Shown one piece after another: positions 16,203 to 24,063 of a stretch of 64,000 nt of DNA. Source of the stretch: Arthrobacter sp. V1I9. GTDB taxonomy: Bacteria; Actinomycetota; Actinomycetes; Actinomycetales; Micrococcaceae. Positions within the stretch are counted from its first letter, which is position 1, and the number at the start of each line of letters is the position of its first letter. The notes under the pieces were generated by a model, which saw nothing but the letters and a program-made list of their open reading frames with translations, was not told where the DNA came from and searched no databases. The translations under genes were made by a program, and so were the position numbers. The stretch is from positions 3,162,001 to 3,226,000 of the forward strand of contig NZ_JAUSYU010000001.1 in NCBI RefSeq assembly GCF_030817075.1, given 5' to 3'.

Positions 16203-17177
16203 ATGCAATCCCCCCTCCCCGTGCGCGACGGCGTCAACGCCACCCGCCTGCGCCTTCCCGGGGAGGGCCCGTGGGACACCGCAATGGACTACATGATGCA
16301 CCGCTGGGGGCATATCGATCCGCAGGGCATTGAGGACAGGTTCGACGCCGGAGAGATCGTCGGCGAGGGCGGTGCACCGCTCAGCCGCTCCACTCCCCTG
16401 CAGGACCACACGTTCATTTGGTACTACCGGACGCTGCCGCCCGAGACCCGCATTCCTGTGGAGCTGGGCATCCTGCACCAGGACGAGCACCTGCTGGTGG
16501 TGGACAAGCCGCACTTCCTGCCCACCACGCCGGGCGGGACCTACATCCAGGAATCGGCCCTGGTGCGCCTGCGCAACCAGCTGGACCTCCCGGACCTGAT
16601 TCCGATGCACCGGCTGGACCGCATGACGGCCGGTGTCCTGCTTCTCTCCACGAACCCTGACACCCGGGGCAAGTACCAGGTGCTTTTTGAGAAACGCCAG
16701 GTTCAGAAGGACTACGAGTGCGTGTCCGCCGCGGAGCCAGCCCATGGGTTTCCCGCGGTCGAATTTCCCGTGGTGGTGCGCAACCGCATGACCAAGTCCC
16801 GCAGTTATCTGTTGGCCGAAGTGATTGACGGCGAGCCAAACGCGGAAACGCGGATTGAGCGGCTGGAAACGTTCGACGCCGGTGCTTCCGCCGCCGCTGC
16901 GGGCTGCGGAAGTCCCCCGCGGCGGGCGCTGTACCGGCTGGAACCCCACACCGGCAAGACCCACCAGCTGCGGGTTCACATGGCGTCCCTGGGGCTGGGG
17001 ATCGTCAACGACGCGTTCTACCCCGAGCTGCTGGACAAGGCCCCGGACGACTACACCAGGCCGCTGCAGCTCCTGGCCCGCGGCATCCGGTTCGTGGACC
17101 CCATTTCCGGGAAGCCGGTGGAGTACCGCAGCCGGCTGCAGCTCAGCGAGGCCGCCGGTTCCTTCCTTACCCGCTGA
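16203..17177 (+). CDS. RluA-family RNA pseudouridine synthase
   Basis: A 324-residue enzyme isomerising uridine to pseudouridine in RNA. The catalytic motif MHRLDRMTAGVLLLS (about 137-151, Asp the nucleophile) and the later HTGKTHQLRVHMASLG (RluA motif III) are clear. The N-terminal about 90 residues, with IWYYRTLPPETRIPVELGIL preceding HQDEHLLVVDKPHFLPTTP, resemble the RluA subgroup found in actinobacteria rather than RluD, whose S4 domain is missing. ATG 16203 or GTG 16200 are both possible; GGAGG is very close to both. The target site in RNA cannot be told. Confidence 0.9.
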   Translation: MQSPLPVRDGVNATRLRLPGEGPWDTAMDYMMHRWGHIDPQGIEDRFDAGEIVGEGGAPLSRSTPLQDHTFIWYYRTLPPETRIPVELGILHQDEHLLVVDKPHFLPTTPGGTYIQESALVRLRNQLDLPDLIPMHRLDRMTAGVLLLSTNPDTRGKYQVLFEKRQVQKDYECVSAAEPAHGFPAVEFPVVVRNRMTKSRSYLLAEVIDGEPNAETRIERLETFDAGASAAAAGCGSPPRRALYRLEPHTGKTHQLRVHMASLGLGIVNDAFYPELLDKAPDDYTRPLQLLARGIRFVDPISGKPVEYRSRLQLSEAAGSFLTR

Positions 17178-17181
17178 CGGC

Positions 17182-18157
17182 TCAGAGCCCGCGCATCACC
17201 GCCGCGGAAGCGTGCAGCCACGCCTCACGGGTTTCCGGCTGCAGCGCCTGGTAGTTCAGCCGAGCGCCTGAAACCAGGGACCTGTCGTAGGGAACGTCCA
17301 GGACTTCTCTCGTCAGGCTTGCGAAGTGGCTGCGCGTCCTGGCGCGCAGCTGGAGGTCCGTCTGCCGGGAGGGTGCGGCCAGCAGCGTCACGGCGTTGCT
17401 GACCTTGGCCTGGAAGCCGCGTTCGCGCAGGCCGTCGATCAGCCACACGGCGCTGGCTACGGTGTCTTCCCGCAGGGTGGAGATGATGACCAGCTCGTCC
17501 GCAGCGGCCACGGCGGCTTCCCAGTTCGAGGACCGCATGTTGTTGCCGGTGTCCACCATGATGAGGCGGTAGAAACGGCGGAGCGCGGTATGCAGCCGGT
17601 CAAACTCCCGGCTGCCGATGGTCGCCGCACCTGCCGCGTCCTCGTCCGAGGCGAGCACGTCGAACTGCGTGGAACCCTGGTAGCGCACGTACCGGTCAAG
17701 ATCGCCGATCCTTCCCAGGACGGGGTCTTCAAAACGGTCCACCTCCTGGAGCAGGTCAACGGCCGTCCGGGGGTGCCCGGCCAGCGGGGCGCGCCAGCCG
17801 AGGGTGCCGCGGGTTTCGTTGTTGTCCCATGCCAGTGTGTAGCCGCCGCGGTGGATGCCCAGTGTGGCGGCAAGGAGCAGGGTGGCGGTGGTTTTGTGGG
17901 CACCGCCCTTGGGGTTGACCACCACCACCGTCCGGGGTCCGTCCAACCGGCGCTGCACGTCGTCGACGGCCTCCAAGTGAACGCGTTCGCGGCGGCCGGG
18001 AGCCGGGTTGATGGAGCTGCCGGGTGAGCCGGCGGAGCGCACCCTGCCAGCCTTCCTCGGCCAGCACCGCGGGCGGCGTCGGCCGCTCGGCGAGGAAATT
18101 CTGGAGGTTGGGGACGCCGTCGTCGGCTGTAGCCGCGGGGGTGACTGCGATAGCCAT
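17182..18157 (-). CDS. ParA/MinD-like ATPase of the small-peptide locus, frameshifted as read
   Basis: The protein begins MAIAVTPAATADDGVPNLQN at ATG 18157 (AAAGGAGAG eight bases upstream) and, after one extra base in the CCC run at 18022-18024 (plus-strand GGG), continues in another frame to 17182; corrected length 324 aa. The body is a deviant Walker A ATPase: VVVVNPKGGAHKTTATLL, where the usual KGGxGKT has His for Gly, then LAWDNNETRGTLGWR and RLIMVDTGNNMRSSNW (Walker B-like). As read, it could still be made from GTG 18042, which has GAGGAAGG eight bases upstream, giving 286 aa. It is the last gene of the leftward locus. Its partner is unknown; a role in localising or energising the M50 step is inference. 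Confidence 0.75.
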
Positions 18158-19579
18158 GGCTGGCTCTCCTTTCTGGGACGGCACGGGTTTTTGGAAGGGC
18201 ACGGCTTTGTCTGACCGCCCGGATTTCGCGGGCGTCCCAACACGCTCGGGCTTCACCGCCGCACGCCCCGCTACTGGCCCACCCGCGTGCTTTGCCAGGC
18301 GCAGGAGGAGGGAGAGAAGTCCCAACAGCAGCCGGTACAGCAGGATGCCCAAACCGATGAGCGGCAGGGACAACATAAAGATGGAGGACATTGAAAGCAC
18401 GGTAGCGGCGGCGTCTCCGGCGGCGATGGCGTTACCAGTGGCGAGCGCGTGCTGCCGGATGGCTGCGACGGTCTGCTGGATGATCATGGGCAGGTTCAGC
18501 AGCATCCACCCGAGCGCCAGGAAGAGGAGCGGCACCACCGTGACAACCCAGGCTGTCACGATGCGCCGGGCGTACGGGCGGAGTTCGGCGACCCGCGGGT
18601 CTACCGGCCGGCCCGGTATCAGACTCAGCAGCACCGGGCGGATCCGGTTGAAGAGGTCCGGCACGCCGGCTATATCGGCGAGCACGAAGTAGCCGTCGAA
18701 GCGAAGCGTGGGCACCAGTTGCTGGATCATCTCAAAGTGCATCAGCACCGCCGCGAGCAGGAAAAACCCGTGCCCGGTCAGCAGGTAGGCGCCGCCCAGC
18801 CCGATCAGGCAAAGGCAGTTGAAGTACAGCCCGCCCAGGTCCGTACGGATCCTGCCCGCCCGGCCCAAGCGGTATGAGTCGGTGACGTCGGTGAAGAAGG
18901 CGGGAAAAACCAGGTACACGCCGACGCCGATCCTTCCGGGTTTGGCGCCCCCGTACCGGCATGCCGCCGCGTGGCCGATCTCGTGGATCACGGACCCGGC
19001 TGTCAGCAGTGCGCCGACGCCCAGGAGGAGCGCAGGAGTGACCAGGACCTGCTGCAGGGAAGCCATTAGATCGCCCCTGGCCAGCAGCAGGACATCGACC
19101 ACGACCAGGACAGCCAGGACTGCGGCAACCACCGGTCCCCAATAGAGGGGAGCAAGGATCCTCGCCAAGGCGTTGACGGCATTCCCCGGAAGGAGTGTGC
19201 CGCGCAGCCGCAGGGCCAGCAATGGGTTAGCCGTCGGTAAGGGGCCGGATCCCGGTAGTGCGCCGGCGTCGCCTCCGGCCTCCACAACCAGGCCCATCGG
19301 GGCCAACCTGTTATCCACAAGGTGGAGGAGCCCGTTGACGTCCAGCTCACGCCCGTAGGCCTTGCTGACTTCCTGCGCTACTTCCCCGGCGGACTTGTTC
19401 TGGGAAAGGGAGAGCATCACCACATGGAGCAGCTCCGAAAGCTGGACGACCTGCCCGTCCCCGCGCTGCAGCAAATAGCTGCTGTTCTTGAGCCCTGAGC
19501 CTTCCACCTGACCGAGGAATACAACGCCCGGCGAGGGGAGCCACCGCCGCAGCACGGCCGAATCGGATGCAGTTGCCAC
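17756..19579 (-). CDS. Membrane M50-type metalloprotease with PqqD/RRE-like N-terminus
   Basis: From GTG 19579 (after GGGGGGAAA): residues about 12-98 have the PqqD-like pattern (SSYLLQRGDGQVVQLSELLH, then AGEVAQEVSKAYGRELDVNG), a fold that binds RiPP leader peptides. Several membrane helices follow. HEIGH at 199-203 is the zinc/catalytic motif, and LRFDGYFVLAD (Asp296) supplies the third ligand, as in site-2 proteases and peptide zinc metalloproteases. A last helix pair ends near 440. There is no stop before the ParA-like gene: the frame runs into MAIAV (residue 475) and on to 17756 because of the extra base near 18023. Real product end is therefore unclear. It follows the two small peptide genes, whose leader or core it may cleave. 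Confidence 0.85.
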   Translation of the reverse strand: MATASDSAVLRRWLPSPGVVFLGQVEGSGLKNSSYLLQRGDGQVVQLSELLHVVMLSLSQNKSAGEVAQEVSKAYGRELDVNGLLHLVDNRLAPMGLVVEAGGDAGALPGSGPLPTANPLLALRLRGTLLPGNAVNALARILAPLYWGPVVAAVLAVLVVVDVLLLARGDLMASLQQVLVTPALLLGVGALLTAGSVIHEIGHAAACRYGGAKPGRIGVGVYLVFPAFFTDVTDSYRLGRAGRIRTDLGGLYFNCLCLIGLGGAYLLTGHGFFLLAAVLMHFEMIQQLVPTLRFDGYFVLADIAGVPDLFNRIRPVLLSLIPGRPVDPRVAELRPYARRIVTAWVVTVVPLLFLALGWMLLNLPMIIQQTVAAIRQHALATGNAIAAGDAAATVLSMSSIFMLSLPLIGLGILLYRLLLGLLSLLLRLAKHAGGPVAGRAAVKPERVGTPAKSGRSDKAVPFQKPVPSQKGEPAMAIAVTPAATADDGVPNLQNFLAERPTPPAVLAEEGWQGALRRLTRQLHQPGSRPPRTRSLGGRRRRAAPVGRTPDGGGGQPQGRCPQNHRHPAPCRHTGHPPRRLHTGMGQQRNPRHPRLARPAGRAPPDGR

Positions 19580-19658
19580 TTTCCCCCCACTGGTTGAGCG
19601 AGTAGGACGGTGGGCATGCCCCAAAAAGGCATGCCCACCGCGTTGGAAACCGATGAAC

Positions 19659-19859
19659 CTACTCTTGCAGGACCAGGATGTCCTGCAACGCCGCCGAGTT
19701 TGCGATGGAACCGATCGAGGCCGCGTTTACGGCCATCGACAGGTTCACAGCGATCACGGGAGAGACGTTGATATTGAAGTAAAGCGTTTCCTTCATCGGA
19801 AGCAGCTCCACAACCTCAGCGTCAAGATCCACCGGTGTTAGCGCGGTAGATGCTGTCAT
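19659..19859 (-). CDS. Small peptide 1, putative RiPP-like precursor (66 aa)
   Basis: A 66-residue protein starting at ATG 19859 (GAGAGGTGGGG upstream). An acidic leader-like segment holds VELLPMKETLYF at 17-28, nearly the same as in the next peptide, and is followed by a hydrophobic Ala/Asn/Ser-rich tail (NLSMAVNAASIGSIANSAAL at 39-58, ending DILVLQE). No Cys, so not a lanthipeptide or sactipeptide. The tail aligns without gaps to peptide 2 over 28 residues with about 15 identities (pattern NxSxAxNAxS, SAAxQxIxVxQ). Gene order peptide 2, peptide 1, M50 protease, ParA-like ATPase on one strand suggests that these are the substrates. I know of no characterised class with this motif. Confidence 0.75.
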   Translation of the reverse strand: MTASTALTPVDLDAEVVELLPMKETLYFNINVSPVIAVNLSMAVNAASIGSIANSAALQDILVLQE

Positions 19860-19920
19860 AGCACCCCACCTCTCTCCCCCGGGCATTCCCAGGTCCGGAC
19901 ATGGAAAAGGATTGACTCAG

Positions 19921-20124
19921 CTAGTGCTGGACGACAGCGATGTTCTGGACTGCAGCGCTGTATGCCTCCGAGAACAGTGAGCCCGCGTTCAACGCCACGG
20001 ACGTGTTGGTCGCGTACACGCTTGCCAGGTTAACGCTGTCACCTCCGAAGTACAGGGTCTCCCGCGAAGGCAGCAACTCCACCTGCTCGCCTTCCAGTTC
20101 CTGGATAGTGAGTTCCTTCATCAT
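19921..20124 (-). CDS. Small peptide 2, putative RiPP-like precursor (67 aa)
   Basis: A 67-residue paralogue of the adjacent peptide. MMKELTIQELEGEQ is followed by VELLPSRETLYF (15-26), a short Gly/Asp turn and the Ala/Asn/Ser tail NTSVALNAGSLFSEAYSAAV (40-59), ending NIAVVQH. I chose ATG 20124 with GAGGGGGT seven bases upstream; GTG 20133 is an alternative. It is first in the leftward set, with 61 bp to peptide 1. Conservation in both the leader-like block and the tail, with divergence at the N-terminus and at the junction, is what one expects of a precursor pair read by the same enzyme. Confidence 0.75.
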   Translation of the reverse strand: MMKELTIQELEGEQVELLPSRETLYFGGDSVNLASVYATNTSVALNAGSLFSEAYSAAVQNIAVVQH

Positions 20125-20182
20125 GTCAATCACCCCCTCTCGACGTCTCCCGAACAGTCAACGCGGGGGGCCGTGGCGGTCA

Positions 20183-20219
20183 CGTTACTGCAGCATCATG
20201 ATTTTGTTATCCAGTAACG
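20183..20219. promoter_or_regulatory. 8-bp inverted repeat upstream of the peptide genes
   Basis: CGTTACTG (20183-20190) and its perfect complement CAGTAACG (20212-20219) lie 21 bp apart in the AT-richer gap between the leftward peptide genes and the rightward genes. Position suits an operator for the leftward set; the binding protein is unknown, the BTAD regulator nearby being the obvious candidate. Confidence 0.4.
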
Positions 20220-20238
20220 CCGCTGTGACAGGCTTGAC

Positions 20239-20267
20239 TTGGGTGGCGAATATTCTGTGCCTAGGAT
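20239..20267 (+). promoter_or_regulatory. Candidate promoter for the rightward small-protein gene
   Basis: TTGGGT (20239-20244) and TAGGAT (20262-20267) are 17 bp apart; TAGGAT is a good actinobacterial -10. The transcript would start about 75 nt before the ATG at 20349. Confidence 0.35.
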
Positions 20268-20348
20268 GGTCAAACCGGGCAGTAATAAGACTTGAATACC
20301 GGAAAATGCGGTTCGAAGTTACAGACAAGGAAAGCAGGCGCCTCCTTT

Positions 20349-20552
20349 ATGGCGGAAATTGAAGGCACGATGGTAATCCGGGCGTGGGTCGAACCCGCTC
20401 ACGACCACCCGCTGCGGGCGCGCCTGATCTCCAGCCAGCCAGGCCAAGAGACAGAATTTGTGGAGACAGCAGCCGATACGGACGCGGTCCTGCTTGCTGT
20501 CCGCCGCTGGCTCGACCGCCTGCAGGCGCCGGAGGGCACTCCCGGCACGTGA
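20349..20552 (+). CDS. Small conserved protein divergent to the peptide genes (67 aa)
   Basis: A 67-residue protein, MAEIEGTMVIRAWVEPAHDH onward, with beta strands (IRAWVEPA, LRARLISS) and a C-terminal helix (DAVLLAVRRWLDRLQA). The pattern of a charged beta sheet with paired polar HDHPLRARL resembles small actinobacterial proteins often found beside regulators, but I cannot name a family. The ATG at 20349 has only a weak ribosome-binding site (AGGAAAGCAGG at a distance). It is followed after 189 bp by the BTAD regulator on the same strand. Confidence 0.6.
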   Translation: MAEIEGTMVIRAWVEPAHDHPLRARLISSQPGQETEFVETAADTDAVLLAVRRWLDRLQAPEGTPGT

Positions 20553-20741
20553 CCGTCCCGCCCCCACCCAGGCCGATTCATAAGCCCTTGGGCCTATCCA
20601 TCCGTACCATTATTTGGACGACGGTCCCGGTATGTAAGCTCCTGAAACCGCTGTTACTAAAATGACTTGACATGTCTCGGCTGGGTGCCACCATGGTACT
20701 CGGGGGGATCGGTGTTATCCGGTCTTTTGAGAGGGATTGGC

Positions 20742-21455
20742 ATGACGGTGACTCTCGGACAGGAGTGGCACTTAAGTCTGCTGGGGGCTTGGCGGTTGCG
20801 CCGAGGCAGTACTGCCGTGACCGTGGCCAGTCGGGAGCAACGGCTCCTCGCATGCCTGGGATTATTCGGGTGCCGCCACCGAAGCTTCCTGGCCGGGCTT
20901 CTGTGGCCGAAAAGCACTGAAGCGCAGGCTGCGGGGAATCTGCGGACCACCGTCTGGTGCATCTCCCACACCTTCCCGCACCTGGTGAACACAGGAGCTG
21001 ACACACTGGAACTCGACGAATCCGTCCGCGTGGACACCAGGGCATTGCAACGGCAGGTGGCCACGATACAAACACAGCCGCAAGCTCAAATCCCGGACAC
21101 CTACGTGGAGAGCCTCGGCCGGGCCGACCTGCTCCCTGGCTGGTACGACGACTGGGTAGTCTTCGAGCAGGAGCGGTTCCGGCAGTTGCGTCTGGGCGCC
21201 CTGGAGTTCCTGGCCCGGCAGCATCTTGCGGCGGGTGATCCCGCAAGGGCCGTGGATGCCGCTTTGGCTGCGGCAGGCATCGAACCCCTGAGGGAATCTG
21301 CCCACCTGCTGCTGGTCCAAGCTCACCTTGGCGCCGGAAACAGGGCTGCGGCGGTCCGCGCCTACACGATGTTTGCTGGCCGGCTCTACGACGAACTTAG
21401 AGTTCCGCCTTCTGACCAGCTCAGCGACCTCGTGTCCGACTTCGTCCGGCGCTGA
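20742..21455 (+). CDS. BTAD/SARP-type transcriptional regulator
   Basis: A 237-residue regulator of AfsR/DnrI/RedD (SARP) build. The N-terminus is an OmpR-like winged helix (LSLLGAWRLRRGSTAVTVAS, SREQRLLACLGLFG, then LLWPKSTEAQAAGNLRTTVW), and the C-terminal part is the bacterial transcriptional activation domain, a set of TPR-like helices (RLGALEFLARQHLAAGDPAR, AVDAALAAAGIEPLRESAHL). SARPs usually switch on specialised-metabolite clusters, which fits the neighbouring peptide locus. ATG 20742 is preceded by AGAGGG; the frame continues upstream to 20667 without homology. Lacks an NB-ARC domain, so ligand input, if any, is unknown. Confidence 0.82.
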   Translation: MTVTLGQEWHLSLLGAWRLRRGSTAVTVASREQRLLACLGLFGCRHRSFLAGLLWPKSTEAQAAGNLRTTVWCISHTFPHLVNTGADTLELDESVRVDTRALQRQVATIQTQPQAQIPDTYVESLGRADLLPGWYDDWVVFEQERFRQLRLGALEFLARQHLAAGDPARAVDAALAAAGIEPLRESAHLLLVQAHLGAGNRAAAVRAYTMFAGRLYDELRVPPSDQLSDLVSDFVRR

Positions 21456-21488
21456 GCCAGTTACCTGGATCTGCGGTACGTTGTGGCA

Positions 21489-22109
21489 ATGGATTTCGGC
21501 AGCGCAGACAGCTGGGGCACGGCCATCTATTTCTGGATCATCCCCATCGTGCTCGGCGACGCCATCTTTCCGCCCGTCCCGTCCGAGATGGTGGTGATTA
21601 CCGGCGGGGCACTTTCCGCTGACGGCCGGGCCAACGTGTTCCTGGTGTTGGCCCTGTCCGCTCTGGCTTCCTGGCTCGGGGACGTTGTGGTGTTCCAACT
21701 GTTCAGGCGGCGGCTGAGCCACATCCTGGACCGCTGGACCTGGGGTCGGCACGTGCATTCCGGAATCCACGAGGCGATTGCCAGGGCCGGGCGCTCGTCC
21801 ACGTACGGAACCATCATCGGAGCCAGGTTCATTCCGGGCGGACGGCTGGCCACGTCCGCCACTGCCGGGATCGCCAACGTCTCGGTCCGCGGCTTCAGCC
21901 TGTGCGCAGGGCTCGGCGCGATGCTCTGGGCCTGCTGGCTGGTGGGGCTGGGCTACTTCACCGGCTCAGCAACCGGCCTGCCGTTCTGGGCCAGCTCGCT
22001 GATCGGCGTGGCGATGGGACTGGTGATCGGCGTCGTCGTCGGCATCATTGTGACGCGGCGGCGCGGCAGCAGATCGCCGGTTGAGGAGCCGGAGCCCCCA
22101 CTGGCCTAG
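21489..22109 (+). CDS. DedA-family membrane protein
   Basis: A 206-residue DedA/VTT-domain protein with four or five membrane helices. AIYFWIIPIVLGDAIFPPVP SE (about 13-34) and GARFIPGGRLATSATAGIA (about 115-133) are the re-entrant and Arg-containing signatures of the family, which includes phospholipid scramblases and flippases. A cytoplasmic Arg-rich tail follows the last helix. ATG 21489 or GTG 21483 are possible; neither has a good ribosome-binding site. It follows the BTAD gene by 33 bp and might be read with it. Confidence 0.85.
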   Translation: MDFGSADSWGTAIYFWIIPIVLGDAIFPPVPSEMVVITGGALSADGRANVFLVLALSALASWLGDVVVFQLFRRRLSHILDRWTWGRHVHSGIHEAIARAGRSSTYGTIIGARFIPGGRLATSATAGIANVSVRGFSLCAGLGAMLWACWLVGLGYFTGSATGLPFWASSLIGVAMGLVIGVVVGIIVTRRRGSRSPVEEPEPPLA

Positions 22110-22206
22110 GTGTAACTCCTAGGGACGTTGTAGACAATTTGATGTTGTGTATACGGCGGAGCGGATTGTTTGTGCTTCGCGGGACAGATCGCAATCTGGC
22201 CCACCG

Positions 22207-24027
22207 TTAGCATTGAGAGGGAGGGCGCTGTCGCATTGTCAGCGGCCCTTTAGTGAATCTAAGTCTCCTGAATCCATATGTAATAGCCGCTCCACAAAGA
22301 ACCGATCCGACAGCGGCTGCCCAAATCGGGTTGTGATCCTGAGTGACGTCCTTACCCTCCGTGGGGTCTGCTAATGCGCCCCCGACGGAAGCGACAGCTG
22401 AAGCACCACGTGGTGATGGAGCAGAAGCTGCAGCCGCTGTTGCCGAAGGTGCCGTTTCGGGTTCGTTACTGACCCGGTCCGCTGCCGCCGGAGGTGCAAG
22501 CACTTCCGGTTCAACCATCGACACTTCCTGCTCCGCGTTGCCAGCATGGGATGAGGATGGGGCGAAAGTGGATGCAACCTGATGAGAGGTCTCATCAGCA
22601 GGGGCAGGGGCAGGCGCCGCCTCAGTAGCATGGGGAGTGAGATTGGCAGCAGAAACAGGAGCAGGAGATTCAACGGCAGTTACGACGGGGGCAGGTGATT
22701 CAGTTACAGCTGCAGTCGCTTCCGCGGTAGAGAGAACAGAAGGTGCTGTTCCTTGCAGCCCACAATGTGTCCCTACTCCGGCCCATGCATCGCCGAGTTT
22801 CAGAGGTGAGCAGGAGGGAAGGTTAGGAGTGGGAGACGGTACAAATAGCAACCTGTTAGGAGTTGCACCCTTGTTGCTACTGACTAAACCCGTAGTAGCG
22901 TTATTGATTATTGTCTGTTGAACTTCTGCTGGAGACAGCGAACGGTGACGGGAAAGCAGAATTGCGGCTGCCCCAGAAACGTGAGGAGTAGCCATTGAGG
23001 TGCCATCCAAAGTGTTGTATCCGGTAGGAGAGTTGTTCCACGCAGACCTAACGGACACTCCGGGAGCCTGAATATCAACGCAAGAACCGTAGTTGGACCA
23101 TGAAGCTTGAGCATCGTTGATATTCGTTGCTGCGACAGTAATGGCGGATGGAACTCGGGAGGGGAAAGTGGCGCAGGCATCTACACCGGAGTTGCCTGCT
23201 GCTGCTACTACTGTAATTCCATCATTTACGGCGCTTTGAACGGCCTCTTCAAATGAAGCATTGGTAAAACCGCCAACGCTTAGGTTCATCACGGCTGGCT
23301 GGCCAGTAACATGGTGTGAAATCGCCCAGTCAATCCCCGCCATGACGGTTGAAGACCATCCACTCCCGTCGCACTCAAGCGTTCGGACGGGGATGATGTT
23401 CGCTTTCTTGGCAACGCCATAAGTTGTTCCGGCGGCGCTTCCGGCGACATGTGTTCCATGACCGTTGCAGTCGTTAACCCCTTTGCCATCATTGATTCCG
23501 TTCCACATTGCAGGAACCCTGCCGGAAAATTCTGAATGGGAAAGGTACAACCCCGTATCAACAACGTAGACATTCACCCCGGCGCCTTCATCACCGATGC
23601 TGTACTGTCCGTCTCTTCCAGATCGTTGATCTACTCGGTCAAGCCCCCAGATAGAAGTAGAACTTGAAATCGAAGCACGACTGTCAAGTTCGATTGAGGT
23701 TACGTCTTTTGAGTTTTCCAGGGACTCCAATTCCTTAGGTGTTGCGATAACTACTGAAGCTTTCATTGCGTGGGAAAGAGTACCTTTTACTTCGATCCCT
23801 TTTAGTCCCAGCGAGTCCGACTCTGCTTCCGCATTCACATCATTGACGTATTTCACAATATACCTATTCTCCCCTTCAGGTAGGGCAGCGGTATGGAAAG
23901 GAGTTTGGGCGAGCCGATCATCAACCGTGAGATCAGCATGAGCAACAGCAGGGGTTATAGATAGAGCTATCGATCCAACTAAAACGGAAATAACAGCTAA
24001 AGGTGCATAGGACGAAAACTTTTTCAT
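22207..24027 (-). CDS. Secreted, membrane-anchored subtilase (peptidase S8)
   Basis: A 606-residue serine protease. A signal peptide (about 1-31, ending AVAHA) is followed by an inhibitor-I9-like propeptide (RYIVKYVNDVNAE at about 55-110) and the S8 domain with Asp157 (VVDTG), His190 (NGHGTHVAG), Asn279 (AAAGNSG) and Ser344 (GTSMATPHVSG). Residues about 385-570 are a Pro/Ala/Thr/Ser-rich stalk. A C-terminal helix (IWAAAVGSVLCGAAITYGF) and RRLR stop-transfer anchor it. Base use is markedly richer in A and T than in the neighbours, especially in the catalytic part, suggesting transfer. The layout recalls anchored leader proteases such as NisP, but also many general exoproteases. Confidence 0.93.
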   Translation of the reverse strand: MKKFSSYAPLAVISVLVGSIALSITPAVAHADLTVDDRLAQTPFHTAALPEGENRYIVKYVNDVNAEAESDSLGLKGIEVKGTLSHAMKASVVIATPKELESLENSKDVTSIELDSRASISSSTSIWGLDRVDQRSGRDGQYSIGDEGAGVNVYVVDTGLYLSHSEFSGRVPAMWNGINDGKGVNDCNGHGTHVAGSAAGTTYGVAKKANIIPVRTLECDGSGWSSTVMAGIDWAISHHVTGQPAVMNLSVGGFTNASFEEAVQSAVNDGITVVAAAGNSGVDACATFPSRVPSAITVAATNINDAQASWSNYGSCVDIQAPGVSVRSAWNNSPTGYNTLDGTSMATPHVSGAAAILLSRHRSLSPAEVQQTIINNATTGLVSSNKGATPNRLLFVPSPTPNLPSCSPLKLGDAWAGVGTHCGLQGTAPSVLSTAEATAAVTESPAPVVTAVESPAPVSAANLTPHATEAAPAPAPADETSHQVASTFAPSSSHAGNAEQEVSMVEPEVLAPPAAADRVSNEPETAPSATAAAASAPSPRGASAVASVGGALADPTEGKDVTQDHNPIWAAAVGSVLCGAAITYGFRRLRFTKGPLTMRQRPPSQC

Positions 24028-24063
24028 GCAATTTCCGTTCGGAGATCTTGGAGTAAAGGCCTT

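Noticed and set aside
18000..18060. Programmed frameshift in the ParA-like gene
   Set aside because: No recognised slippery heptamer or stimulating hairpin; three similar single-C insertions elsewhere make an ordinary error or mutation more likely.
19659..20124. Lanthipeptide or sactipeptide precursors
   Set aside because: Neither peptide contains Cys and no LanB/LanM or radical SAM gene is nearby.
22207..24027. Type VII secretion mycosin
   Set aside because: Signal peptide plus C-terminal anchor fits, but there are no EccB/C/D/E or WXG100 genes in the region.
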